A program made the translations under genes and the position numbers. Positions 43,550 to 52,309 of a stretch of 64,000 nucleotides of DNA are shown one piece after another (the first letter of the stretch is position 1; every line of letters starts with the position of its first letter). The DNA is from JAEZBP01 sp963832725 (GTDB lineage: Bacteria; Myxococcota_A; Polyangia; Polyangiales; Sandaracinaceae), in contig CAWHVG010000003.1 in NCBI GenBank assembly GCA_963832725.1, forward strand, positions 434,001 through 498,000, written 5' to 3'. The notes below the pieces were generated by a model. That model was not told the DNA's origin, did not search any database, and saw only the letters and a program-made list of their open reading frames with translations.

Positions 43550-44179
43550 TCAAGGCGCGGTCCGTCCCCGCGTCTGGGGCGGCGCGTCGGCGCTCTGAGC
43601 AGGTTGCTCCGCAGGCTCGGCCGAGCCCGTGCCGGCGCCGATGGCGTTGCGGTCGTCCGCTGCTTCCGCGTCGCCGCTCTCTTCGCTCTCCGGCTCGCCG
43701 TCCGGTGCCGCCCCCTCGGGCGGGTCCAGCCGCGGGATCGGGCCGCCCGGCTCGGCCGGGACCTGCACGAAGGGTACGCGGCACCCGCCGTGGCAGCCGT
43801 TGCAGCGCGCGGTGGCCTCCCGCCACGCGGCGGCGAACTGGGCTTCGTCGCGTGCCCCCGCCGCCGTGCGCAGGGCGGGGAGCTTCTCGCGCACGAGCTC
43901 GTCGAACATCTGCTCGGCGACCTGGTCGTTGCAGTCGCCGGGCAGCAGGGTGCGGGAGAGGTCCTCTTCGAAGAGCTCCTCGAGCTCGTGCGTCTCGTAC
44001 TCGGCGAGCTCCCAGCGTCCGGACTGGCTGGCCTCGCCGGCGAGCTCGAGCCGATGTCCGGTCTCCATCATCACCGCGCCGATCCGCAGGTTGGCGACGG
44101 GTGGAGCGTTCTCCTGCGGCTTCTCCGGGTGCGAGCAGCCGAGCACAGTGAGCACGGTCGCCGCGAGAAGGGTCCTCAT
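43550..44179 (-). CDS. Lipoprotein with a single cytochrome c haem-binding motif
   Basis: A 209-residue lipoprotein. GGAGG lies six bases before the ATG at 44179; the signal MRTLLAATVLTVLGC has lipobox VLGC (C15). Residues 30-110 are helical and acidic ('MMETGHRLELAGEA', 'LEELFEEDLSRTLLPGD'). A CxxCH haem motif is found in 'ATARCNGCHGGCRVPFVQVP' near residue 130; the CHGGC flank and 'VPFVQVP' are as in mono-haem domains I associate with myxobacterial cytochromes. The last 60 residues are an acidic low-complexity tail. It could be an outer-membrane or periplasmic electron carrier or sensor. The distal haem ligand (often Met or His) cannot be assigned. Confidence 0.65.
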   Translation of the reverse strand: MRTLLAATVLTVLGCSHPEKPQENAPPVANLRIGAVMMETGHRLELAGEASQSGRWELAEYETHELEELFEEDLSRTLLPGDCNDQVAEQMFDELVREKLPALRTAAGARDEAQFAAAWREATARCNGCHGGCRVPFVQVPAEPGGPIPRLDPPEGAAPDGEPESEESGDAEAADDRNAIGAGTGSAEPAEQPAQSADAPPQTRGRTAP

Positions 44180-44423
44180 CGCATGCCTCCGGCCGCGCAT
44201 CATAGCAGTCCGTCGGCGAACCTCGCGCTCGGCGTTCGGGCGGACGACCCGTCTGTCCGCCCGTCCATCCTCGTCGACGGCGTGCAACATTCCTTCGTCG
44301 GTCCGAACGCACGCGTCGCGCTCGCCAGTGTCCAACGGCTCGAATCCTTCGAGACGGTTCGCCAACCCGATTCGCGGCTGACGCTGGACTCGCCGACGCT
44401 CGGGCGCGATCCTCCGACGCCGC

Positions 44424-44807
44424 ATGTGGAGGCTCCTGCTCATCGCGCTCGGAGGCGCCTTCGGGACGGCGCTCCGCTACGGCGTCGGGCTCGGGATGAC
44501 GCGCTGGATCGGCGCCGCGTTCCCCTGGGGGACGCTGGTGGCGAACGTGCTCGGCTCGTTCTGCCTCGGCGTGGTCATGGAAGCGGCGGGGCAGCGCGAA
44601 CTCCTCGGCGTGTCGCTCAAGCTGATCGTCGGCACGGGGATGATGGGCGGCTTCACCACCTACTCGTCGTTCAACCTGGAGACGATCCGGCTGGCCGAGC
44701 AGGGGGCGTGGGGGCGCGCGGGCGCCTACCTCGGGGTGACCGTGGTCACCTGCTTCGTCGCCGGGTTCTCCGGCGTGGCGCTGGCGCGCACCCTGCGGGG
44801 GGACTGA
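44424..44807 (+). CDS. crcB: Fluoride ion channel CrcB/Fluc
   Basis: A 127-residue small membrane protein with four hydrophobic helices, of the Fluc family that exports fluoride as an antiparallel dimer. 'GGAFGTALRYGVG' at the start, 'GTLVANVLGSFCLG' (Asn lining the pore) and 'GFTTYSSFNLET' (the Phe box and Na+-site region) are the family motifs. The GGxxG-R start and TTYSSF segment make the assignment firm. No fluoride riboswitch could be recognised in the 240 bp upstream, where the sequence is G/C-rich without the conserved motif. Single gene; the lipoprotein gene diverges from it. Confidence 0.93.
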   Translation: MWRLLLIALGGAFGTALRYGVGLGMTRWIGAAFPWGTLVANVLGSFCLGVVMEAAGQRELLGVSLKLIVGTGMMGGFTTYSSFNLETIRLAEQGAWGRAGAYLGVTVVTCFVAGFSGVALARTLRGD

Positions 44808-44991
44808 CACGGGACGAGCTGCGCGCTGCGGCGGGCTCGTCCGCGGCGTGCTGCTCGTGACCGTGTCGCCTCATCCCGGGCTTCTGCGGCGTCGCGCTCG
44901 CGCCCGCCGCGCAGGGGCCGAAGGCTGAACCCGCCCGCACGGCCCGGCTCGGGCCCCGATCGGGGCTCAATCGCGTGCCGAGAGGCTGAGC

Positions 44992-45759
44992 TCAGAGCCG
45001 GTCGGCGACCCGCGCGAGCAGCAGGGCGACCTCGTCGGGCCCATCGAGGACGCCGCGGGCGCCTTCCGGCACCTCGGGACGCTCGGAGGAGCGGACGAAG
45101 AGTCCGATCCCCTTCGCGCTGGCCGTCCGGATGGCGGGCTCGTCGGTCTTGTCGTCGCCCGCGTACACGCACGCCGCCGCCCCGACGCGAGCCATCAGCG
45201 CAGCCAGCGCGCTGCCCTTGTCCACCTCGACCGTCTGGGCCTCGAGCACGGCGCGTCCTTCGCGCGGGAAGAGCCCTTCGCGCGTGGCCGCGTCCCGCGC
45301 CTCCCGCAGCAGAGCGTCGCTCGCGGCCGCGTCCCGCTCGATCAGCTCCCGCACGTGGACCACGACCGAAGACGCCTTCTCTTCCACCCGTGCGCCCCGC
45401 GGGGCGGCGTTCGCTTCGGCCCACGCGCGAAAGCGCGCCAGCTTGGCTCGCGCCGCCTCGTCGACGCGCGGCGCGTCCTCGCCGGGAGCCAGCACGCTGC
45501 GCCCGTGCTCGACGACTCGCCACGCGGCCGGCAGCGACACCATCCGAGCGAGCTGCGCCGCGTCGCGGCCACTCACGAGCGCGACCGAGACCCCGTCGGC
45601 GCCGGCGATCGCGTTCAGCGTCGACGCGGTCTCCGCCGGCACTCGCGCGGACGCCGGATCGTCGACGATCGGCGCCAGCGTCCCGTCGACGTCCATCGCG
45701 ATGAGGAGGGGCCGGGCGAGCCCGACGATCGCCTCGGCCAACGCTTCGATCTCGCTCAT
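44992..45759 (-). CDS. otsB: Trehalose-6-phosphate phosphatase
   Basis: A 255-residue HAD-superfamily phosphatase, the second enzyme of trehalose synthesis. Motif I is 'IAMDVDGTLAPIVDDP' with nucleophile D23 and general acid D25; motif II is 'VALVSGRD'; 'EHGRSVLAPGED' corresponds to the usual 'EHG...' substrate loop; Motif III/IV are 'EVDKGSALAALM' and 'CVYAGDDKTDEPA'. Length and motif order are normal for OtsB. It follows otsA by 67 bp on the same strand, so one message probably supplies both enzymes. Trehalose protects spores and cells from drying and osmotic stress. Confidence 0.93.
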   Translation of the reverse strand: MSEIEALAEAIVGLARPLLIAMDVDGTLAPIVDDPASARVPAETASTLNAIAGADGVSVALVSGRDAAQLARMVSLPAAWRVVEHGRSVLAPGEDAPRVDEAARAKLARFRAWAEANAAPRGARVEEKASSVVVHVRELIERDAAASDALLREARDAATREGLFPREGRAVLEAQTVEVDKGSALAALMARVGAAACVYAGDDKTDEPAIRTASAKGIGLFVRSSERPEVPEGARGVLDGPDEVALLLARVADRL

Positions 45760-45826
45760 CGTGCCCCTCCGATGCCCGCGATGCGCGGCCCGAGAGCCTG
45801 CAGCGCCTTCCTGCTCTCCGAACCCC

Positions 45827-47221
45827 TCAAGTCGCTCGCTCCAGCTCGGCCAGGAAGCGGTCGGCCCAGCCGTGCACGTCCAACTCCCGCACCGTCGCCC
45901 GGTTTCGAACCATGCGCTCGCGCTGCTCGTCCACAGGCATGTCCAGCGCGCGCCGGAGCGCGTCGGTGGTCCCGTCGATGTCGTAGGGGTTCACCAGGAG
46001 CGCGCCCGAGAGGTAGCTCGCTGCCCCCGCCAGCTTGCTGAGCACCAGCGCGCCGCGCTCGTCCAGCTTCGAGGCACAATACTCGTGCGCCACGAGGTTC
46101 ATTCCGTCGCGCAGCGGGGTGATCAGGGCGGCATCCGCGGCCCGATAGTGCGCGTAGAGCTCTTTGCGCTCCAGGTTGCGGTAGTAGTAGTGGATCGGCA
46201 GCCGTCCCGTGACGCTGTGGCGACCATTGATGTCGCCCACGATGCGGTCGATCTCGTCTTTGAGCTCGCTGTACGCCTGGACCGCCTGCCGGCTGGGCAC
46301 CATCACCTGGACCAGGACCACGTTCCGGCGCGCGGTGCGGTCCCGGGACAGGAGCTGCTCGAACGCCAGCAGCCGCTCGGGGATCCCCTTCGTGTAGTCG
46401 AGTCGGTCGACGCCGAGCACGATCTTGCGCCCGCCGACGGCCTGCCGGACGTGGTCGACCCGGGCCAGCACGTCGGGGTCGGAGACGGTGGCCTCGATCT
46501 CGTCGAAGTCGATCCCGATCGGCGCAGGCACCACCCGCACCGTGCGCCCCCGGACATCGATGGTTCGTGCCTCCATGTCGACGGAGTGCTCGGTCAGCTC
46601 CCTCACACAGTGCAAGAAGTTCTGGCAGTAGCCAGGGGTGTGGAATCCGAGGAGGTCGGCGCCGAGCAGCCCCTCCAACACCTGGATGGCCGGCGGGAGC
46701 GCTACGAAGAGGTCGGGGCAGGGCCAGGGGACGTGACAGAACCAGCCCACCCGCGCGTCGGGGCGCCGCTCCCGGATCAGACGGGGCACCAGCATCAGAT
46801 GATAGTCGTGGATCCAGAAGCGCCCGCCCTGGGGCGCCGCCTGCACCGTCGCCTCCGCGAAGGCGGCGTTGGCGATCTGGTAGCTCCGCCAGGGTGCGGT
46901 CCCCAGGCGGACCGTGGGCGGCATGCTGTGCAAGAGCGGCCAGAGGACCGCGTTCGAGATCCCTTCGTAGAAGTCCGCCTGCACACGACGGCTGAGCTGC
47001 ACGAGCCCGATGTCGTAGCCGGTTTCGTCGACCCCTTCGACCTGCGGGTGATCGGTCTCCTGCGCGCTCACCCAGACCCCTCCGCGTGCCCGGAGCACGG
47101 GGTCGAGCGCGGCGACCAGCCCGCCGGCGGCCTTGACCAGGCGCCGCTCGCGGTTCTTGGTCACGGTTCGATAGGGGCCGCGGTTCGAGACCACGACCAG
47201 CTTGGCGTCGGAGCGGGGCAT
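45827..47221 (-). CDS. otsA: Trehalose-6-phosphate synthase
   Basis: A 464-residue GT20 glycosyltransferase joining UDP-glucose (or another NDP-glucose) and glucose-6-phosphate. 'LVVVSNRGPYR' at the start, 'AAGGLVAALDPVL' (the donor-loop region), 'FWIHDYHLMLVPRLIRERRP' and 'GWFCHVPWPCPDLF' are diagnostic. 'GVDRLDYTKGIPERLLAFE' supplies the phosphate-binding Arg/Lys pair, and 'TPLRDGMNLVAHEYCA' the C-terminal donor site with the usual D-G-M-N-L-V. All key residues are present. Upstream gene of the otsA-otsB operon. Confidence 0.95.
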   Translation of the reverse strand: MPRSDAKLVVVSNRGPYRTVTKNRERRLVKAAGGLVAALDPVLRARGGVWVSAQETDHPQVEGVDETGYDIGLVQLSRRVQADFYEGISNAVLWPLLHSMPPTVRLGTAPWRSYQIANAAFAEATVQAAPQGGRFWIHDYHLMLVPRLIRERRPDARVGWFCHVPWPCPDLFVALPPAIQVLEGLLGADLLGFHTPGYCQNFLHCVRELTEHSVDMEARTIDVRGRTVRVVPAPIGIDFDEIEATVSDPDVLARVDHVRQAVGGRKIVLGVDRLDYTKGIPERLLAFEQLLSRDRTARRNVVLVQVMVPSRQAVQAYSELKDEIDRIVGDINGRHSVTGRLPIHYYYRNLERKELYAHYRAADAALITPLRDGMNLVAHEYCASKLDERGALVLSKLAGAASYLSGALLVNPYDIDGTTDALRRALDMPVDEQRERMVRNRATVRELDVHGWADRFLAELERAT

Positions 47222-47328
47222 GGCGACCCGTACTAAGGCGCGGGCCGGCCGCTTGGCAACCCGCCGGCCCGTGAGGGGGCTCCCGTAGCCATGGGCGTGG
47301 CCCGCGCTTTTCGCTACCTTCGTGTCCC

Positions 47329-49383
47329 ATGCTTCGACCTCTGCCTTCTGTTCTCCTCATGGCGCCGCTCGCGCTTCTGTCTGCCTGCCACGAGGATCCC
47401 TGCGCCAACACCACCTGCGGAGACGGGGCCACCTGCAGTCCCGACGACGGCCTCTGCCACTGCGGGGACGGCGGTCCGGTCTGCAGCGCCACCGACAGCT
47501 GCGATCTCGCCGCGCAGGAATGTTTCACGCCGCTCCCGCAGCCGATGTGCGGCGATGGAACGACGTGGTCCCCCGGCGACACCGCGTTTCGCGAGGGAAC
47601 CGACGAGTGGGGCCTGCGCGACATCCAGGTCCAGGGCGTCCGCCTGAGCGTGACCGACATCGACGGCGACGGCTGGGCCGATCTCGAGGTGCGCCGCGGG
47701 CCGCCGAAGGTCGAGGACTTCTCCGATCCGAGCGGCCGCAACACTTGGATCCTGCGCAACACGGGCGACGGGCACTTCGAGGACGTCACCGAAGAGTCGG
47801 GCTTCCTCGCCCGACGAAACGACGGCGGGGGAGGGCGGCCGGTGCAGGTCGTCGCCTGGGGCGACATCGACAACGACGGCGATCTCGACGCGTACAGCGG
47901 GCTGGACACCGAGAACTGGGACACCGTCGGCATGGAGGTCAGCGAGATCCTGATCAACGACGGGACCGGCCACTTCACGCTGACCGCCGAGGACAATCCG
48001 GTGAGGGTGGCGGACGCGGTCGACATGCCCTCGGGGGCGTCGTTCATCGACGTCGACCACGACGGCTTCCTCGATCTCTGGGTGTCGGAGTTCAACGAGT
48101 CGACGGCGACCGGCATCACCCTGCACCAGGACCGACTCTGGCGCGGGGACGGCACAGGCCGCTTCGTGGACGCGACCGACGCGCTCGGGCTGACCAGCCG
48201 CCCGTGGGCGAACCAGGACGACATGAACATGGGGCTGGCCTACACCCGCGCCTGGTCCGCCAACGCCTGCGACCTCAACGGCGACGGCTACCAGGAGCTG
48301 CTGGCGGCCTCCTACGGGCGGGCGCCCAACCACCTCTGGCAGGCCAGCGCCGGCACGGACGGAGTCCACTACACGAACCGCTCGGTCGACTCCGGCTACG
48401 CCTACGACGGCGACATGACCTGGCAAGACAACCAGTTCGCGCTCTGTTACTGCATGGCCAACCCCACCGCGGACGGCTGCGCCGGCCTCCCGGCGCCCTT
48501 GGTCACCTGCCCGGATCCGCCGAACTGGAACCACGACACCGACCGGCAACCCTGGCGCCTCGGCGGCAACAGCGGCACCACCGTGTGCGGCGACCTGGAC
48601 CTCGACGGCGACATCGATCTCTTCACCACCGAGATCAAGCACTGGTGGGCGGGCTCGGGCGCGGACGGCAGCGAGGTGCTGGTCAACGACGGCAGCCAGG
48701 ATCCGGTCTTCGACCGTCCCGGGGACCAGGCGCTGGGTCTGGCCATCGATCACTCGGCGGAGATCTCGTGGGACGAGGGCCACATGACGGCCGACATCTT
48801 CGACTTCGACAACGACGGCTGGCCGGACATCTACCTCGGGGCGAGCGATTACCCCGGCAACCACGGCCACCTCTACCACCAGGACAGCGCACTGGTGTTC
48901 ACCGAGGTCCCGCCGAGCCAGGGCATCGACCATCACCGCAGCCACGGCGTGGTCTTCGCGGACTTCGACCGCGACGGCGATCTGGACGTGGTGGTCGGCC
49001 ATTCGCGCTTCCGCTGCGACGCCAACGCGCCCGACGACTGCTATCCGACCGAGCAGGTCCGGCTCTTCGAAAACCTGGCCGGTGACGGCGGCAACTACGT
49101 GCAGATCGCGCTCGAGGGCGCCGAGGGCACGAACCGGAGCGCCATCGGAGCGCGCGTGCGAGTCACCACCGATGCGGGGACCCAGACCCAGGAGGTCGAC
49201 GGTGGTCATGGTCACTACGGCAGCCAGGACGACACGGTCCTGCACTTCGGGCTCGGGTCGGCCTGTCAGGCGCAGGTCGAGGTCCGCTGGCCCGACGCGT
49301 CGCTGACGACCGAGACCTTCACGCTCCCGGCCGGGTATCGCTTCCACATCCGACAGGGCGGTCGAGCCGAGGTCGTGCCCTGA
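47329..49383 (+). CDS. FG-GAP/VCBS-repeat lipoprotein with ASPIC/UnbV domain
   Basis: A 684-residue lipoprotein; the signal peptide MLRPLPSVLLMAPLALLSAC ends in lipobox LSAC (C20). Residues 20-70 hold a Cys-rich EGF-like region ('CANTTCGDGATCSPDD', 'CHCGDGG'). The body is a seven-bladed-propeller type repeat array: 'DIDGDGWADLEVR', 'DIDNDGDLDAYSG', 'DVDHDGFLDLWVSE', 'DLNGDGYQELLAAS', 'DLDLDGDIDLFTTE', 'DFDNDGWPDIYLG' and 'DFDRDGDLDVVVG', each a DxDxDGxxD calcium loop. The last 100 residues are an ASPIC/UnbV domain ('SAIGARVRVTTDAGTQTQEV', 'HFGLGSACQAQVEVRWPD'). Such proteins are usually surface adhesins or enzyme-associated domains. Confidence 0.85.
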   Translation: MLRPLPSVLLMAPLALLSACHEDPCANTTCGDGATCSPDDGLCHCGDGGPVCSATDSCDLAAQECFTPLPQPMCGDGTTWSPGDTAFREGTDEWGLRDIQVQGVRLSVTDIDGDGWADLEVRRGPPKVEDFSDPSGRNTWILRNTGDGHFEDVTEESGFLARRNDGGGGRPVQVVAWGDIDNDGDLDAYSGLDTENWDTVGMEVSEILINDGTGHFTLTAEDNPVRVADAVDMPSGASFIDVDHDGFLDLWVSEFNESTATGITLHQDRLWRGDGTGRFVDATDALGLTSRPWANQDDMNMGLAYTRAWSANACDLNGDGYQELLAASYGRAPNHLWQASAGTDGVHYTNRSVDSGYAYDGDMTWQDNQFALCYCMANPTADGCAGLPAPLVTCPDPPNWNHDTDRQPWRLGGNSGTTVCGDLDLDGDIDLFTTEIKHWWAGSGADGSEVLVNDGSQDPVFDRPGDQALGLAIDHSAEISWDEGHMTADIFDFDNDGWPDIYLGASDYPGNHGHLYHQDSALVFTEVPPSQGIDHHRSHGVVFADFDRDGDLDVVVGHSRFRCDANAPDDCYPTEQVRLFENLAGDGGNYVQIALEGAEGTNRSAIGARVRVTTDAGTQTQEVDGGHGHYGSQDDTVLHFGLGSACQAQVEVRWPDASLTTETFTLPAGYRFHIRQGGRAEVVP

Positions 49384-49469
49384 TCGCCGGTCGCGTGGTC
49401 CCCGTCGCCTCGTGTCCGGACCGGACCACGGATCCCATGGAGTTACAGGTGTTTCGGGCGCCTGCACGC

Positions 49470-49499
49470 TTGACCCGCTTCGAGCCGGGGTGATATCCA
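49470..49499 (+). promoter_or_regulatory. Sigma70-type promoter for the Cache/HAMP-like gene
   Basis: TTGACC at 49470-49475 and TATCCA at 49494-49499 with an 18-bp spacer. The start codon of the next gene lies 100 bp downstream. Confidence 0.5.
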
Positions 49500-49599
49500 G
49501 TTGCATGCGGGGGCTTGTCCAAAGGACGCTCGCGCGGGCGGTCTAGACGGTGCCAGAAGCGCGTGTGGGCGCCCCGCGTGACCGGAGGAGAGTCGAACG

Positions 49600-51063
49600 A
49601 TGCGTTTGAAGATCATCGCCGGGAACCTCGCCGCGGTGTTGGTGGTGGGCGTGGTCTCGTACTTCGTCGTCTCCTCGCAGCTGCGCGCGACGTTGCTGAA
49701 CGACGTCGATTCGCACATCTCGAGTGATTACAGGCTCTTCGAGCGGAGCTGGCGTCTCTCGGGGCTCGAGTTCGAGGACCAGGTCGCGGGCCAGGCGGAC
49801 CAGGACGCGTCGAGGGACCTCTTCGCGGCGCTCGACGAGCAGGGCCGCCGCCGTCGCGCCAACGAGCGCGCGGGCGAGGTGGCGGAGTGGTTCGCGCGCC
49901 GCAACCGGGACGCGGGGCGCCCCGAGGTCGTGGTCGTGACCGACTCCGAGGGCATCGCCATCGCCCGCAACCACGATCTGAACCGGATGCACGGCGACGA
50001 TCTGAAGACGGAGCTCACGACGCTGCGCGCCGTCCTGCAATCGGGAGAGCCCGCGATCGACGTCTGGGCCTTCTCGGACGGTCAGCAAAAGCTCCTCCAG
50101 GCCGCGATGGCGCCGATCCGCGACGTCGACGGCGAGATCATCGGCAGCCTCGTCGTCGGCTACGACATGTCGAACGGCATGGCGCAACGGGCTGGTGATC
50201 TGCTCGGCCGGCAGGTCGCCTTCCTCACGGACGGCGCCGTCTACAGCTCTTCGCTCGACGCGGCCGACGCGCTGCGGACGGCCCTCTTCACCGCTCAGCA
50301 GGCCTCGACCGAGGCCGCGCTGGCGGGCGGCCCGGCGGGTGAGCCGTGGTTGGCCGAGCTCGGTGGCGACCAGTACATCGGCGTCACGGGCGCGTTGCCG
50401 CTCTCGCCGTCCACCCACGTCGCCTACGTGGTGCTGGCGGACCGCTCGGCGCAGCTCGCCAAGGCCTCGGCCGTGAACACCATCCTGGTGATGACGGCGG
50501 TCGGTCTCCTGATCGTGCTCATCTACGGGTTCCTGGTCGGCACCACCCTCATCAAGCCGATCGAGCAGATGGAGGAGGGCATCCTGGCCGTGATCAACGG
50601 CCGCACGGATATGCGCCTCGACATCCACAGCGCCGAGCTCGGCGGGCTGGCCTATCGGATCAATCAGCTCCTCAACGTCTTCACGGGCACCCCCGAGGAG
50701 GACGAGGAAGGGCGCGTGTCCTCGCCGCCGGAAGCGTGGGGCGCGGAGGCGGTCAGCAGCCCCAGCACCGACGTCAGCCGAGCCGCGGCTGCGGCGTCGA
50801 GCGCCGAGGAAGAGGATCCGGAGCTGGCGGCCAAGCTCGAGGCTGAGCCGGAAGACGCTTACTACGACCGGATCTACCAGGAGTACGTGTCGGCCAAAGA
50901 GGCCCTCGGCGAGAACGTCTCCAACATCACCAAGGACCGCTTCGTCCAGCGCCTGCAGGCCAATGAGAAGTCGCTTCTGAAGAAGCACGGGTGCCGCCTG
51001 GTCCGCTTCCAGGTCCAGACGCGCGGCAGCCAGGTGAACCTGCGGCCGGTCATCATTCGCTGA
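49600..51063 (+). CDS. Membrane sensor-like protein with Cache-type and HAMP-like regions (MXAN_5187-type C-terminus)
   Basis: A 487-residue membrane protein. A helix at residues 4-27 and another at about 290-315 ('VNTILVMTAVGLLIVLIYGF') enclose a 260-residue outer domain. That domain has 'EVVVVTDSEGIAIARNHDLN' and 'AAMAPIRDVDGEIIGSLVVG', the strand pairs of a double Cache sensor. After the second helix comes a HAMP-like segment ('TTLIKPIEQMEEGILAVING'). There is no kinase or methyl-accepting domain; a Ser/Ala/Glu linker leads to a compact end domain (residues 420-487) with 'YQEYVSAKEALGENVSNI' and 'NEKSLLKKHGCRLVRFQVQ'. I associate this end with a myxobacterial family named after MXAN_5187, from memory. 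The output is unknown. Confidence 0.65.
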   Translation: MRLKIIAGNLAAVLVVGVVSYFVVSSQLRATLLNDVDSHISSDYRLFERSWRLSGLEFEDQVAGQADQDASRDLFAALDEQGRRRRANERAGEVAEWFARRNRDAGRPEVVVVTDSEGIAIARNHDLNRMHGDDLKTELTTLRAVLQSGEPAIDVWAFSDGQQKLLQAAMAPIRDVDGEIIGSLVVGYDMSNGMAQRAGDLLGRQVAFLTDGAVYSSSLDAADALRTALFTAQQASTEAALAGGPAGEPWLAELGGDQYIGVTGALPLSPSTHVAYVVLADRSAQLAKASAVNTILVMTAVGLLIVLIYGFLVGTTLIKPIEQMEEGILAVINGRTDMRLDIHSAELGGLAYRINQLLNVFTGTPEEDEEGRVSSPPEAWGAEAVSSPSTDVSRAAAAASSAEEEDPELAAKLEAEPEDAYYDRIYQEYVSAKEALGENVSNITKDRFVQRLQANEKSLLKKHGCRLVRFQVQTRGSQVNLRPVIIR

Positions 51064-51188
51064 GGCGCCGAGCGCGCCGAGGCCTCCGAAGCGTCGCCGC
51101 AGGCCGAAACCAGAGGTCAGGGCGAGGCAGCCCTTGCTCCCTCGCGTCCCAGCGTCCATGGTGCGGCCCGACGCGAGGAGACCTGCCA

Positions 51189-51935
51189 ATGGGATTTTTC
51201 GGGCTTTTCGGGAAGAAGAAGAGCGCGCTGGAGAAGCACGGCGAGCGGGTCGCCAACAAGCGCGCGCAGCACCCGGACCGCTGGGAGTCCATCCAGACGC
51301 TCGGCAAGATGGCGACCAGCGGCGACGAGGGCGAGCGCAGCCCCGCGATCGCCGCGTTGTTGGAGCGCTTCACGTTCGTGGTCGACCCGACGATCACCGA
51401 CGGAGAGGAGAAGGACGAGACCTTCCGCTGGATCTGTGACGCGGGACCGGACGTCACGCTCGAGCCCATCCGGGCGGCCCTCCGCAAGCACGAGTCGCTC
51501 AGCTGGCCGCTCAAGTGCATGGAGGCGATGCTGACCGAGCAGGAGGTCGTCGAAGAGATGATCTCGCTCTTGGCGGACATGGGGACCGAGTACGTCCGTG
51601 ATCCGCAGCGAAAGCTCCAGATCCTCGGCACGCTCGAGCAGCGCCGGCATCCCCAGATCGCCGAGGCGGTCGCTCCCTTCTTCGAGGACGTGAACGAGAC
51701 GGCACGTTTCCACGCGGCCGGTGCGGCCCTGGCCCAGGAAGAGGCGTCCCAGGTGGTCCCCCAGCTGGTGGCTGCCCTGGTCGACGAGGACAGCGTCCGG
51801 GTCCGGCTGCGCGCTCTCACGGCGATGGCCGAGCAAGGCTGGAGCCTCGGCGACGCGAAGGGCGAAGTGGAGCTCCCCGAGGGCTGGTCGACGGACAGCA
51901 AGGGTGTGCCCCGCCGTCCCAAGGGAAAGAGCTGA
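51189..51935 (+). CDS. HEAT-repeat protein
   Basis: A 248-residue soluble helical-repeat protein. It starts with a short amphipathic/basic segment 'GFFGLFGKKKSALEKHG' that may touch membranes. Repeats with paired helices follow: 'SPAIAALLERFTFVVDPTI', 'VTLEPIRAALRKHESLSWPL', 'PQIAEAVAPFFEDVNETARF' and 'VPQLVAALVDEDSVRVRLRA'. The pattern fits HEAT or armadillo scaffolds. A GAGGAGA ribosome-binding site precedes the ATG at 51189. It follows the Cache/HAMP-like gene by 125 bp on the same strand, so the two may work together; the binding partner is unknown. Confidence 0.7.
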   Translation: MGFFGLFGKKKSALEKHGERVANKRAQHPDRWESIQTLGKMATSGDEGERSPAIAALLERFTFVVDPTITDGEEKDETFRWICDAGPDVTLEPIRAALRKHESLSWPLKCMEAMLTEQEVVEEMISLLADMGTEYVRDPQRKLQILGTLEQRRHPQIAEAVAPFFEDVNETARFHAAGAALAQEEASQVVPQLVAALVDEDSVRVRLRALTAMAEQGWSLGDAKGEVELPEGWSTDSKGVPRRPKGKS

Positions 51936-52154
51936 GCTGAGGGAGCCCAGCGCGCCGGCCTGCGGCGAGGGAGCTCAGCGCGCCGGCAGTGGCGCGTGGG
52001 CCGTCCCGAGGGAGCGAGCTGACCTGCGGCGAGGGAGCTCAGCGCGCCGGCAGGGACCGGAGGCGCAAAGGCTCCTGCGTCGCATGGGGGCGGGGGCCTC
52101 TCGGCGTCGCGCGCTCCGCCTTCTGGTTCCGGTGGTCGCCTCTACGAATGCGAA

Positions 52155-52187
52155 AGGCCGGCTCCTGCTCCCCGAAGGGAACCGGCC
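52155..52187. terminator. Hairpin, copy 1 of a duplicated terminator
   Basis: AGGCCGGCTCC pairs with GGAACCGGCC across a loop of about 12 bases. On the minus strand it is followed by TTTCGCATT. It is a diverged copy of the hairpin at 52260-52285 and shares its flank (ATGCGAAAGGCC). Confidence 0.55.
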
Positions 52188-52259
52188 GCGTCGCGCCTCT
52201 CGATCGGGCGACTGCCCGGCCGCGAATATCGGTCCGCCCTCGGATCTGAGAAATGCGAA

Positions 52260-52285
52260 AGGCCGGCTCCCGAAGGAACCGGCCT
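52260..52285. terminator. Hairpin, copy 2, terminator of the OMP operon
   Basis: AGGCCGGCTCC pairs with GGAACCGGCCT around a CGAA tetraloop, one mismatch. It lies 25 bp after the stop of the second OMP gene, which reads into it from the right, and is followed on that strand by TTTCGCATTT. Confidence 0.7.
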
Positions 52286-52309
52286 GGTCGCAGCGTCGGG
52301 TCGGGCCGA

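Larger units (their letters stand above)
51936..52309. other. Intergenic gap between HEAT gene and OMP operon, with repeats and two terminators
   Basis: This 374-bp gap lies between converging genes. The first half contains three copies of GAGGGAGC(T/C)CAGCGCGCCGGC near 51938, 51966 and 52030. The second half holds two near-identical hairpins (52155-52187 and 52260-52285). No gene was recognised. Confidence 0.6.

Noticed and set aside
44180..44423. A fluoride riboswitch before crcB.
   Set aside because: The conserved sequence and pseudoknot-forming segments could not be found in the gap.
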